DNA of 64,000 bases from positions 2,232,001 through 2,296,000 of the forward strand of contig NZ_CP077107.1 of the NCBI RefSeq assembly GCF_019263745.1. Reading direction: 5' to 3'. The notes under the pieces were generated by a model that was given only the letters and a program-made list of their open reading frames with translations, was not told the DNA's origin and did no database searches. The position numbers and the translations under genes are program-made. Source of the DNA: Methanospirillum hungatei. Its GTDB lineage: Archaea > Halobacteriota > Methanomicrobia > Methanomicrobiales > Methanospirillaceae. Positions within the stretch are counted from its first letter, which is position 1, and every line of letters begins with the position of its first letter. Of the stretch, positions 1 through 8,460 are shown piece by piece.

Positions 1-1
1 G

Positions 2-622
2 AAGTACCTCAAGGACCATGATGTCGGATTTGGAATATCGTGCACGCGAAAACTTGTTGAAAAAGAGCATATTCAGTCCGTTCTTCTGGAAGATACCTGG
101 GCTACTGCGGGAGATATGCAGGAATGCATGCGTGTAATCTGGTCAGAAGTAAAAGAGAACGAAGTGGTTGCATTAAATAACGGGCTCATCGTTCACATGG
201 GTAAAGAATGTATTGAATTTACCGTAACCGCTGGGGGAACCCCTTTTTTCGGGGCTCTGGAAACCATTACTACTCTCCATGATCGCGGTGTATGTACATA
301 TATTGCCTCCGGGGATCGGGAAGCGAAACTGGAACGGATGGCTGATTATCTGGGCATTCCGAAGGACCGGGTTTTTGGTGTTGCCACACCATCGGTAAAA
401 GAACAAATTGTTCGTGATTTACAAAAAAACCATGACCTGGTTGTGATGGTCGGCGATTCAATCAATGATCTCAGGGCAATGCGAGCTGCTGATATAGCAG
501 TTCTCAGTGATCAGCAGTCATCAGTCAAACCTGCCGAGCTTGCAGATGTAGCAGACCATCGGATACGAGATATTCGCGAGGTTTTGAAAATCATCCCCCT
601 GGTGGGAAAAAAGGCCCGATAA
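2..622 (+). CDS. HAD-superfamily phosphatase, 5' end outside the window
   Basis: The frame is open from base 2, so the gene starts upstream of the window; an internal ATG at 116 would be too late. The visible 206 codons end with the C-terminal half of a haloacid-dehalogenase fold. Motif II is the Ser of YIASGDRE, a Lys follows in the usual motif III region (SVKEQI), and motif IV is GDSINDLRAM, the metal-binding acidic loop of HAD and soluble P-type-ATPase-like phosphatases. The motif I aspartate (DxDxT) is not visible and probably lies in the missing part. The gene stops 94 bp before atwA on the same strand, so a link to methyl-coenzyme M reductase activation is possible but unproven. Substrate unknown. 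Confidence 0.75.
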   Translation, partial: KYLKDHDVGFGISCTRKLVEKEHIQSVLLEDTWATAGDMQECMRVIWSEVKENEVVALNNGLIVHMGKECIEFTVTAGGTPFFGALETITTLHDRGVCTYIASGDREAKLERMADYLGIPKDRVFGVATPSVKEQIVRDLQKNHDLVVMVGDSINDLRAMRAADIAVLSDQQSSVKPAELADVADHRIRDIREVLKIIPLVGKKAR

Positions 623-716
623 ATCACGCTATTTGCCGATCGTGAAATTTGGCATGCAGAAATAAAGATGTAATAGGCATCAGCGATAACAATACCTTAC
701 GAAAGGTGTTTGCAAG

Positions 717-2321
717 ATGAGACCCCTGATCACGGTTGATAACCTTACCATGGCCTTCGACGGAAAGGAGGTCCTGAAAAATATATCCTTTACACTTGAG
801 GAAGGAGAAATACTCGGCATAATTGGACGGAGCGGTGCAGGAAAAACAGTGCTGATGCACCTTCTTCGGGGTGTCGATCAGCCTCCTTCATCAGGAACAA
901 TTACATACCACATGGCTGTCTGTGATTCATGTGAGTATGTTACCGTGCAGAGCCATGCAGGGCAGACTTGTCCGGTTTGTGGAGCTGTACTGAAACCACA
1001 GGATATTGATTTCTGGAGTTCGGAAAACGAGGTCTTGAAAAGACGGATCATGAAGCGAAATGCCATCATGTTCCAGCGGACCTTTGCATTGTATGGAAAT
1101 GACCGGGTCATTGATAATGTCCTTCACGCCCTGGATGATGTCGGGTATCCTCCAGGTAAAGCAGTAGGTCGTGCAGCAGATCTGATAGATCAGGTCCATC
1201 TTTCACACCGGATGATGCACATTGCACGGGATCTATCCGGAGGTGAAAAACAGCGTGTGGTGCTTGCACGTCAGCTCGCAAAAGAGCCGTTCTGTCTGTT
1301 TGCTGACGAGCCTACTGGGACTCTTGATCCCAAAACAGCGAGCCTCGTACATAATATGCTTGAAAACGCAGCAAAGAGCAATGGTATGTCGATGGTTGTC
1401 ACCTCGCACTTCACCCAGATTCTTGAGGATGTGGTGACCAGGGCAATCCTTCTTGAAGATGGACACATTAAGAAGATTGGGGCTCCGGATGAGGTTGTTC
1501 AGGTCTTTATGGAAGGATTTTCTGACCTTGAAACATTTTGTGAAATTGAACTTGGAAAAGATATCCTTCGGGCCAGAGAGTTATCAAAGCGATACATATC
1601 AGTGGACCGGGGCCTTATCAAGGCTGTCGACGGAGTCCAGTTTGAAGTCTATCATAAGGAGGTATTTGGAATAATCGGGACCTCCGGGGCTGGAAAAACA
1701 ACCCTTTCAAAGATGATTGCCGGTATAATTGAACCAACCAGTGGAGATCTGGGTGTGCTTGTTGGTGAAGACTGGGTGGATATGACAAAACCCGGTTTTG
1801 ATCTTCGGGGTCGGGCAAAACAGTACATTGGTCTTTTACATCAGGAGTATGATCTCTTCCCCCACCGGACAATCCTAGATAACCTGACTGATGCCATTGG
1901 CCTTGAGTTTCCCAAAGAACTGGCCATGCGTAAGGCGATCATTACCCTGAAGATGGCTGGTTTTACCCAGGAGAAGGCTCGCGAAATTCTTGAACGACTG
2001 CCCTCAACATTAAGTGAAGGAGAACGTCACCGGGTTGCCCTTGCCCAGGTTCTTATCCGAGAACCACATATTGTTGTATTAGATGAACCAACCGGTACAA
2101 TGGATCCGATAACCAAGGTCGATGTCAAACATTCCATCATGCATGCACGTGAAGAGATGGAAGAGACATTTATCGTGGTTTCCCATGACATGGATTTTGT
2201 CAGGGACATTTGTGACAGGTGTGCCCTGATGCGGTTTGGAAAGATTGTAAAAATCGGGCCTACTGCGGAGGTGCTCGACGAAGTTACCGAGCAGGAACGG
2301 GAACGAATGGCAAATGAATAA
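717..2321 (+). CDS. atwA: Methyl-coenzyme M reductase activation component A2 (tandem ABC ATPase)
   Basis: Soluble protein of 534 residues with two complete ABC nucleotide-binding domains and no membrane segments. NBD1 has Walker A GRSGAGKT (about 37-44), signature LSGGEKQR and Walker B FADEPTGTLD. NBD2 has GTSGAGKT, a variant signature LSEGERHR and VLDEPTGTMD. Between Walker A and the signature of NBD1 lies a CxxC-x12-CxxC element (C69, C72, C85, C88) that looks like a zinc or Fe-S knuckle. Component A2 is the ATPase that drives reduction of the nickel of cofactor F430 in methyl-CoM reductase. The ATG at 717 follows a GAAAGGTG ribosome site. It is followed 12 bp later by mmp3 and heads the marker-gene run, which supports the assignment. 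Confidence 0.95.
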   Translation: MRPLITVDNLTMAFDGKEVLKNISFTLEEGEILGIIGRSGAGKTVLMHLLRGVDQPPSSGTITYHMAVCDSCEYVTVQSHAGQTCPVCGAVLKPQDIDFWSSENEVLKRRIMKRNAIMFQRTFALYGNDRVIDNVLHALDDVGYPPGKAVGRAADLIDQVHLSHRMMHIARDLSGGEKQRVVLARQLAKEPFCLFADEPTGTLDPKTASLVHNMLENAAKSNGMSMVVTSHFTQILEDVVTRAILLEDGHIKKIGAPDEVVQVFMEGFSDLETFCEIELGKDILRARELSKRYISVDRGLIKAVDGVQFEVYHKEVFGIIGTSGAGKTTLSKMIAGIIEPTSGDLGVLVGEDWVDMTKPGFDLRGRAKQYIGLLHQEYDLFPHRTILDNLTDAIGLEFPKELAMRKAIITLKMAGFTQEKAREILERLPSTLSEGERHRVALAQVLIREPHIVVLDEPTGTMDPITKVDVKHSIMHAREEMEETFIVVSHDMDFVRDICDRCALMRFGKIVKIGPTAEVLDEVTEQERERMANE

Positions 2322-2333
2322 AAAGGGGTGGCA

Positions 2334-3857
2334 ATGCCCACAGTCCATATTGATGGAAAAATAACAACAATTCAGGAAGGTTCGACGGTTGATGACGTTC
2401 TTTTGGGTCGTGATCCAGAACTTTGTTTTGGCATTATCCGCCCGGTCACCATCAGCCGGGCAGAGACGAAAGAGTTTCTGATTAAGACAACTGCCGGGGA
2501 AGTGGTTGTTGAGACGGTCCAGGGGACAAATGCCGGTGAGATTCTCTCCGGTCTTTCAGGTGCAAAATCCGGCTGGCAGGACCTTCAGGTTGCTAGTTTT
2601 GGACCGTTTTCTTCTTCTTTTACACCATCACGAAAACCCACACGATATGAACGGGGAGATCTTGCCCTTGGTTCCGGAGGTTATGACCCTGGCAGATCAT
2701 TCCTGGTCTTCTGCAGAAAAACCCATGCAGCCGATCATGGAGGTCCTTTAGAGGGTGGTATAATTGCACGGGTAATCTCCGGAATGGGAGTGATGGATCG
2801 GTTATCTGAACATGATACCATTCTCTCTGTTGAACCGGTGATCTCGTTTGCAGAATCATCTGATGCCAAGACCTCGACTGATGGTTCAATAGTCCTTGAA
2901 GAGGGGATGCACCTTATTACTCATCTCCGTGTTCAGGCAGAAGGAATGAATGCGGACGGGTATGATCCGAAGACGGCATACAGCGTTGACAGGATGCTTC
3001 TTGCTCTGAAAGATGCTGTCTTTACGGTTGACAAGCGGCTTTCAACTCATGTCAGATGCGATCTTCTTGCTGGAACAGATGTGCCATGTGAGGATTGTTC
3101 TGCAAGACGGGAAGGAACCGTATTAATGCGGACTTCCGGAAAAAACCGGGGGTCGATATATATTTATACGCAGGATCTTCCCCGAAGTCTTGCTCATACC
3201 GTTATTGGCCACGTCATTCATGGAATTGAACTCTGCAGAATTGCGCAGGAAGGTGACCGGATTCAGATCCGGGTAGATCCTCATCAGTTTGATCTTGTTG
3301 GAATGACTCTTGCAGATGCTGAAGCATATGCTCTATCGAGAAATATCACCCTTACTTCTGATATCAGGGGACCGGATCGGGTGGTAACAAGTCAAAAACC
3401 AGTCACCACTCTTGAAGTTCTTTCGGGTGGGACTGTTGAAGTACATACTATCCCTGACAAGCAGGTCATTGCTATTACTCTTGATGACGCAAAAGCACCA
3501 ATGACATGCAAAATTTTCAGGGAATATACCGGCCTGAAATATCATACGATCGGGAAGCTCCCGATGCTCTTTTCCTTTGAAGAAGTGACCCTCTTTAAAG
3601 CAAAAATCCCAAAAACGATCAATGTCATCCCTGAAAATGTTCCCGTCTCGACGGTTGATGCAGGGGTTTTTGCTATGACAAATGATTCCTGTAAAGGGGT
3701 TGGAATTGTCGGGGTACGGTCTGTTCCTTCATCTGAGTTTGGTCCGACATCCGAACCTTTCTCCGGGACAAACATCATTGGAACTGTGATTGATATGGAC
3801 AAAATTGCAGGACTTGAGGAAGGAGAGGTTGTATTTTTCAGGGAGGTCAGTAAATGA
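2334..3857 (+). CDS. mmp3: Methanogenesis marker protein 3 (Mmp3)
   Basis: Member of the methanogen-specific marker family 3, 507 residues from the ATG at 2334. A GTG at 2328 is in frame, but the AAAAGGGG ribosome site (2321-2328) sits 5 nt before the ATG and overlaps that GTG, so the ATG is preferred. The N-terminus resembles a small ubiquitin-like or TGS-like beta fold (TVHIDGKITTIQEG). The stretch around residues 130-170 (GGPLEGGIIARVISGMGVMD) resembles a cyclophilin-like core, in line with the old annotation of this family as a peptidyl-prolyl isomerase. Three clustered cysteines (PCEDCSARR near 250) could bind metal. Mmp3 has been reported with McrC, A2, Mmp7 and Mmp17 in the MCR activation complex. 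Its stop overlaps the start of mmp6 (ATGA). Confidence 0.88.
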   Translation: MPTVHIDGKITTIQEGSTVDDVLLGRDPELCFGIIRPVTISRAETKEFLIKTTAGEVVVETVQGTNAGEILSGLSGAKSGWQDLQVASFGPFSSSFTPSRKPTRYERGDLALGSGGYDPGRSFLVFCRKTHAADHGGPLEGGIIARVISGMGVMDRLSEHDTILSVEPVISFAESSDAKTSTDGSIVLEEGMHLITHLRVQAEGMNADGYDPKTAYSVDRMLLALKDAVFTVDKRLSTHVRCDLLAGTDVPCEDCSARREGTVLMRTSGKNRGSIYIYTQDLPRSLAHTVIGHVIHGIELCRIAQEGDRIQIRVDPHQFDLVGMTLADAEAYALSRNITLTSDIRGPDRVVTSQKPVTTLEVLSGGTVEVHTIPDKQVIAITLDDAKAPMTCKIFREYTGLKYHTIGKLPMLFSFEEVTLFKAKIPKTINVIPENVPVSTVDAGVFAMTNDSCKGVGIVGVRSVPSSEFGPTSEPFSGTNIIGTVIDMDKIAGLEEGEVVFFREVSK

Positions 3858-4309
3858 AGGATCAAATCCCGCCTCTGTATGCCGGAACGGTAACGAAATA
3901 TGTGTTCATTGAGTCATATAAGGCAACACCTGATGATATCGCTGCCCGTGCGTATGAGGTCTCAGGTGGAGTTATGATCAAAGAGACCTGTTTCGGCCTG
4001 CAGGTGACCGGACCTGAAGATGAGGTCGAGCGGGTGATCGCTCACATCAGGGCATTTGACCCGGCCCACATCTATGTGAAGGACCGGGGTTTTCCACCGG
4101 GTGATCCCCGCCGGTGCCGGGCAAATCTCGGGGGAGCACGACCAGGGTATTTTGGACATGAATATGAGATGGGTTTTATCAGGAGAATTGCGGTCGGACT
4201 TGAGAAACTGGATGAATCCCCAATTCAGTCTGACAAAATGGAAGTTAGCGCGGCTCCGGAGGGACTATCGGTGAAACGACTGGTAGAACTGATTGAGCAG
4301 GAGGCCTGA
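3854..4309 (+). CDS. mmp6: Methanogenesis marker protein 6 (Mmp6)
   Basis: Protein of 151 residues without signal peptide or membrane segment, matching marker family 6 in size, in sequence style (FIESYKATPDDIAARAYEV, then a VKDRGFPPGDPRRCRANLGG block) and in position between mmp3 and mmp5. The start ATG overlaps the mmp3 stop as ATGA and the stop abuts the mmp5 ATG, so translation is probably coupled. The strongly basic, glycine-rich block around residues 76-95 and its single Cys are the most distinctive part. Its exact role is unknown; restriction of the family to methanogens and this operon point to MCR maturation or activation. Confidence 0.85.
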   Translation: MKDQIPPLYAGTVTKYVFIESYKATPDDIAARAYEVSGGVMIKETCFGLQVTGPEDEVERVIAHIRAFDPAHIYVKDRGFPPGDPRRCRANLGGARPGYFGHEYEMGFIRRIAVGLEKLDESPIQSDKMEVSAAPEGLSVKRLVELIEQEA

Positions 4310-4756
4310 ATGGCACAGGTGTTTATATACCCAGCTACCAGCCTTATCCTTTCGGATCTTGTGGCACGGTTCGGGCATAAACCACTCGGGACAGCTCTTT
4401 CTATCAGGGAACGGATTCAGACTGCTGGTCTTGACTCACCCCCTCTTCAGATGACTCCTGATGATGCAAAAAAGGGATTGAAGTGGGCTGCAGTTGAAGT
4501 CCCCTCTGGTGTCAGGGGAAGAATGTCACTGTTTGGTCCCCTGATCGATCAGGCAGAAGCTGCTATCATTGTCAGAAATCCTGATTTTGCCTTTGGGTGT
4601 ATGGGATGTGCACGTACTGATGAGTTGGTTGAGTTCCTTGTCAAACAAAAAGATATCCCGATTCTGGAACTTGATTATCCTGCAGACGAAGAGGAAGGAA
4701 TTATCTTTGTCCGCAGAGTCCGTGATTTCCTCAAAGACCTCGGGAGTGCAGCATGA
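4310..4756 (+). CDS. mmp5: Methanogenesis marker protein 5 (Mmp5)
   Basis: Protein of 148 residues of marker family 5. It starts directly after the mmp6 stop and its own stop overlaps the mmp15 start by 4 nt. A CxxC motif ([12 protein letters not shown], near residue 101) is followed by the segment [17 protein letters not shown], giving an alpha/beta core with a possible metal or disulphide site. The last part of mmp5 and the N-terminal part of Mmp15 both have the look of Rossmann-like partners for Fe-S proteins, but that is inference. Function in methanogens is not established; the operon argues for a part in MCR activation. Confidence 0.85.
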   Translation: MAQVFIYPATSLILSDLVARFGHKPLGTALSIRERIQTAGLDSPPLQMTPDDAKKGLKWAAVEVPSGVRGRMSLFGPLIDQAEAAIIVRNPDFAFGCMGCARTDELVEFLVKQKDIPILELDYPADEEEGIIFVRRVRDFLKDLGSAA

Positions 4757-5994
4757 AAGAAGAAACCGTCCGGATAGCCCAGTTGTCTTGTGGCCCGGAG
4801 TACTCTGGTGTTCAAAAGGAGATTTATGCTGCAGCAGAAGCTGTTGGTGCAGAAGTTTTCTTCCCCGATCTCTCTCTTCGGGATATCCGGAGAAATTTTA
4901 AGGATTTCGGACTTGATGTCAAATCAGGTGATCTGAAACTTGCAATTGCCAGGGCTGTAGCACTGGTTGAGGGATCAGCGGAGGCCGATGCCGTCTTTAT
5001 CGCATCATGTTTCAGGTGTGCAGAGGCTGCCATTGTAAGAAATGAACTCCGGCGATATATTCATGAGCACTCCAAGCTTCCGGTGGTAAGTTATTCCTTC
5101 ACTGAGCGAACGACGTCCGGAACACTTCTGACCAGAATGGAAGCCCTTACCACTATTGCCCGACGACGTGCCCTTCTTGCTAGGGAACGACAGACTGGGC
5201 TTACCATGGGGGTGGACTCTGGATCCTCCACAACAAAGGCGATCATCATGCAGGATAATGAGATCATCGGAACCGGTTGGCGACCGACGACTGAGGTTCT
5301 AAACAGTGCAGATGAGGTAATCGCTCTTGCACTTGAGGAAGCCGGAGTTAAACGGGACGATCTTGATGCTATCGGAACAACCGGGTATGGCAGGTTCCTG
5401 ATTGGTGAACGTATCAAAGCCGATCTTATCCAGGAAGAATTGACCGTAAATAGTAAAGGTGCAGTTTTTCTGGCAGATTGTCAGCATGGTCCGTCAACTG
5501 TCATAGATATCGGTGGAATGGATAACAAAGCAATATCTGTTCTTGATGGTATTCCGGGAACCTTTACTATGGGGGGTATCTGTGCAGGTGCATCTGGCCG
5601 GTTTTTAGAGATGACCGCAAAGCGTCTTGGGGTGGATATCACCGAACTCGGCCCTCTTGCGATGAAAGGTATGGGTGAGGATGTTCCAATGAACAGTTAT
5701 TGTATCGTCTTTGGAACACAGAGCCTTGTAAATGCCCTCGCTGAAGGTCATTCAAAAGAAAATGTTGCAGCAGCTGCCTGTCATTCTGTTGCAGAACAGG
5801 TCTTTGAACAACAGCTCCAGGAGATAGACATTAAAGAGCCGGTTGTGATGGTGGGAGGGACGTCACTTATTCAGGGTCTTGTCCGTGCCATGGGAAATCT
5901 GCTCCAGACAGAAATCGTTGTTCCGCATCACTCTCAGTATATCGGTTCTGTGGGTGCTGCTCTCCTGTCGTCAGGATTTGTGGAGAAGAACTGA
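4753..5994 (+). CDS. mmp15: Methanogenesis marker protein 15, ASKHA-type ATPase
   Basis: Protein of 413 residues with two parts. Residues 1 to about 145 form an alpha/beta domain carrying an SCFRC cysteine pair. From about residue 150 there is an actin/hexokinase-fold ATPase of the BadF/BcrA/HgdC type: phosphate-1 loop [11 protein letters not shown], a DIGGMD phosphate-2 loop, and the two cysteines that in 2-hydroxyacyl-CoA dehydratase activators bridge a [4Fe-4S] cluster between subunits ([11 protein letters not shown] and [10 protein letters not shown]). Such activators use ATP to push an electron to very low potential, which suits reduction of F430 nickel. That role is inferred by analogy. 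ATGA overlap with mmp5. Confidence 0.9.
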   Translation: MKEETVRIAQLSCGPEYSGVQKEIYAAAEAVGAEVFFPDLSLRDIRRNFKDFGLDVKSGDLKLAIARAVALVEGSAEADAVFIASCFRCAEAAIVRNELRRYIHEHSKLPVVSYSFTERTTSGTLLTRMEALTTIARRRALLARERQTGLTMGVDSGSSTTKAIIMQDNEIIGTGWRPTTEVLNSADEVIALALEEAGVKRDDLDAIGTTGYGRFLIGERIKADLIQEELTVNSKGAVFLADCQHGPSTVIDIGGMDNKAISVLDGIPGTFTMGGICAGASGRFLEMTAKRLGVDITELGPLAMKGMGEDVPMNSYCIVFGTQSLVNALAEGHSKENVAAAACHSVAEQVFEQQLQEIDIKEPVVMVGGTSLIQGLVRAMGNLLQTEIVVPHHSQYIGSVGAALLSSGFVEKN

Positions 5995-6000
5995 GGAATC

Positions 6001-6585
6001 ATGTCAACTCTTGAGTATTTTGAAGTTGACTCAACCGAGCCGGTCGGAGGGGCTCTCTACCGACGGATAGCCTCAACGGTAATCACTGATCATAATCTTC
6101 TCAAAGTCCTGGAAAAACTTCGGATATTTGTCGATCCGAAAGTTCCAATTTTTGTTGCAGTCGGAATTACCAGGACCGTCCCTCGTACTATTACGGTATC
6201 AGACCTTGCCGGTGTAACGTTTGATGAACAGAAAATTACTCTTGCAATTGCCGATGAGACATATCTTGCCGATCTCCTTCAAATCCTCTGGACCAGGTAC
6301 GGGAAAGATCGGATTAGTCAGCCTGACCGGTTTACTATAGAGATTCAGGTTTCTGCAGAAACAAACCAGCAGGATATTGAAATCCTGGCAGTTGCTGATC
6401 CCACGGAGGGCCTTTTTAAGGATCTTATCTATTCAATGCAGGTCATCTGTCCAGAAGGGTTCAGAATTAAAAAACAATTCTTTCATGAAGGAAAGTTCTG
6501 GTTTGTTGCAAGTGAAAATACCCTGCCAGAAGATGTGGCTCCTCTCGTAGATGAGCAGTTTCGTATCATGGAGGCCGCTTCATGA
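6001..6585 (+). CDS. mmp17: Methanogenesis marker protein 17 (Mmp17)
   Basis: Protein of 194 residues of marker family 17, six bases after mmp15 and overlapping mmp7 by 4 nt. It is soluble and rich in beta-strand-forming segments, with no cysteine pair that would by itself bind a cluster. Mmp17 has been described together with Mmp7, Mmp3, McrC and A2 in the purified activation complex of methyl-CoM reductase, which contains nitrogenase-type iron-sulphur clusters. Identity rests on length, operon position and the methanogen context rather than on a motif. Confidence 0.82.
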   Translation: MSTLEYFEVDSTEPVGGALYRRIASTVITDHNLLKVLEKLRIFVDPKVPIFVAVGITRTVPRTITVSDLAGVTFDEQKITLAIADETYLADLLQILWTRYGKDRISQPDRFTIEIQVSAETNQQDIEILAVADPTEGLFKDLIYSMQVICPEGFRIKKQFFHEGKFWFVASENTLPEDVAPLVDEQFRIMEAAS

Positions 6586-7520
6586 TCCTGGTCCCGATTA
6601 CATATAAGGGCGGTGTCTTTCGTCATGATGAAATCCTGGATCTCATCGAGGATATGGGCGGATACATCATCCAGAAACATATGATTGCCCAGGAAGTGGT
6701 CCTTCAGGCACTCATTCCAAAAGAAGATATCGAAATCCTCCGGGTGGTTTCACGACCTCTTGCCGGAGAAGTAATCCCTGCACCCCTTGTAGGGACAGAG
6801 ATAGCAATCGTCTCAATGTCACTTGAGATTCATCATCTTCCTCATGCATCCTGCGATGTTGCGGAATATCTTAGGACAGCCGGAGCAAAAACCAATATGA
6901 TAGGTCTTGCTCGGGGATTTGGGAAAAGAATTGGTCTTTTGTCAGATGAGGAACGTGACATCATCAATGAGCATGATCTTGCCATTTATCTTTATGGTAA
7001 TTTTGAAACCTGTATCCAGGAGAAGATGCCGACATTCAGACGGGGGATTCGTGTTCCGATCATCGTTTGTGGCGGGCCAACAAAAGAAACTCTGATGAAA
7101 ATCATAGATCCGCCAGTATCCGGTTATGTCGGTGGCCTTGGCAGGTTTATGCATCGGACCAAGGAACCGGAAGATCTCGCCAGGCTTGATGACATTGTCG
7201 CAGAAGTGTCACGGGTTGTTGATGCGAAGCGATCCAGTATCGCAAAAGATCCCCTGTCTATTGCCCCTGCTCGTCTCATGGATGTCATACTCGAGACGGT
7301 TCCGGACATTCATGATGTTACATCCCCGATTCCCGTCGTTGTGCAGATGGATGGGGTCAGAGTAAAATTACCCTATGATCCGTATGCTGCACAGATTCGG
7401 ACCATTGAAGTTGAAGCTGGTGTCCGGATATCAGATATCTGTGATATCAGACCTTCACGGATGCGTGATTATATTCTGATGAAGGTCAAGCCCTTCTCGG
7501 AAACCGGAATGCTCGTATAA
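6582..7520 (+). CDS. mmp7: Methanogenesis marker protein 7 (Mmp7)
   Basis: Protein of 312 residues, last gene of the marker operon, starting inside the mmp17 stop (ATGA). Notable segments are HHLPHASCDVAEYLRTAG (near residue 85-100), YGNFETCIQEK and IIVCGGPTKETLMKII, which supply cysteines of the sort that could hold clusters, and a short beta-rich C-terminal domain (VVQMDGVRVKLPYDPY). Family 7 is confined to methanogens and MCR-bearing relatives and has been reported as part of the MCR activation complex with Mmp17. Downstream there is no gene for about 500 bp, so the operon ends here. Confidence 0.87.
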   Translation: MILVPITYKGGVFRHDEILDLIEDMGGYIIQKHMIAQEVVLQALIPKEDIEILRVVSRPLAGEVIPAPLVGTEIAIVSMSLEIHHLPHASCDVAEYLRTAGAKTNMIGLARGFGKRIGLLSDEERDIINEHDLAIYLYGNFETCIQEKMPTFRRGIRVPIIVCGGPTKETLMKIIDPPVSGYVGGLGRFMHRTKEPEDLARLDDIVAEVSRVVDAKRSSIAKDPLSIAPARLMDVILETVPDIHDVTSPIPVVVQMDGVRVKLPYDPYAAQIRTIEVEAGVRISDICDIRPSRMRDYILMKVKPFSETGMLV

Positions 7521-8014
7521 CCTTCATCTTTTTTCCTATCACTCTTCAGCAGTATTGATTGTAGCCCCTTCTTCTGCGTCATGGGATCAGAACTCACCCG
7601 AATGTGCTTCACAGACGACCATTTCCTCTCTCAAAATAAAGTGTTGCAACCAGTTGCAACTAGTTTTTGAAGGTTTTGCTCCGGGATTTACTCAATACAT
7701 TTCTTTATCTCTTAAGAACGTTGTAACATGAGGCATCCATGTTTCAGGTATTCTGAACTGTATCTTTTTGGCCTGTTTATGATTTTGTTCAAGGAAGATG
7801 AACAGACAATCAAATAGTGGTTTTATCTGGAATACAATTAGTCTGAACGAATTCCGTTCTATTTCTGCTTCAACCCTTATCTGCAGTTTCACCTAACACT
7901 GTGATGTCACAGGAAGACCTGTGAACAGGACACATCCGTGTACCTTAAACACGGAGTATATCCACGAAACCTCCATGTAAATCCTGAAAAAACAGACAAC
8001 ACAGGAATAATATC
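7521..8014. other. Non-coding spacer after the marker operon
   Basis: No convincing gene. The frames that stay open (for example 7692-7892 on the minus strand) lack a ribosome site and family character. It holds the tandem palindrome at 7643-7660, an imperfect pyrimidine-rich stretch after the mmp7 stop that may end transcription (7521-7545), and a 6-bp hairpin (7936-7941 with 7949-7954). Confidence 0.5.
7643..7660. promoter_or_regulatory. Tandem palindromic octamer, operator-like
   Basis: The self-complementary octamer GTTGCAAC occurs twice, at 7643-7650 and 7653-7660, separated by two bases, so the centres are exactly 10 bp (one helical turn) apart. Two phased palindromes of this sort are the usual shape of a site for a pair of dimeric regulators. 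It lies 122 bp after mmp7 and 355 bp before the next weak ORF, so the target gene is unclear. Confidence 0.4.
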
Positions 8015-8347
8015 ATGCATTCACACATGTCCTCCTACACCAATGCACCATATCATCCCCTCGTCTGGTATCCTTCATCCTCATCATGTGTCCTGTCCTC
8101 ATCAGATGTGCAGGTAATACCACACAATCCTGCATCATTAGATCTTTTTCCATTCGGTATTGAAAATCCGGATCAGGAGACCTCCGGTCTTTCCTGTAAC
8201 ATCCTCCTACCTATCATGACAAAAGAACACCCTGCTTTCGGTTCATCTGAAATACCAAGGAACAGTATTGCTGATCTTGTTAAGTCAGACGATCAGTTTC
8301 TGGATCAACTGGAAGTCATGCATTATCTGAACTTTTCTGACTACTAA
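8015..8347 (+). CDS. Doubtful hypothetical protein, 110 residues
   Basis: An open frame of 110 codons with an AGGA about 12 nt before the ATG. The composition is odd: the first 40 residues are dominated by Ser, His, Pro and Tyr with no predicted fold, while the second half (NSIADLVKSDDQFLDQLEVM) looks more protein-like. No family is recognised. Codon choice in the first half is unlike the neighbours, so this may be a chance frame, a decayed gene or an acquired orphan. Confidence 0.25.
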   Translation: MHSHMSSYTNAPYHPLVWYPSSSSCVLSSSDVQVIPHNPASLDLFPFGIENPDQETSGLSCNILLPIMTKEHPAFGSSEIPRNSIADLVKSDDQFLDQLEVMHYLNFSDY

Positions 8348-8460
8348 ACTCTCAAAATTCACATTTCTTCATCCTGTTTTCCAGCTTGTCCTCTTGATAT
8401 ATTCCAAAGGATTATGAGAGTTCATAGCCCATTCTCACATATAAGGGGTTGATGTGAAGT

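Noticed and set aside
2328-2333. GTG at 2328 as start of mmp3
   Set aside because: The ribosome site AAAAGGGG overlaps it; the ATG at 2334 has correct spacing.
7692-7892. Minus-strand frame of 66 codons in the spacer
   Set aside because: No ribosome site before the start codon and no recognisable fold; more likely chance in AT-rich DNA.
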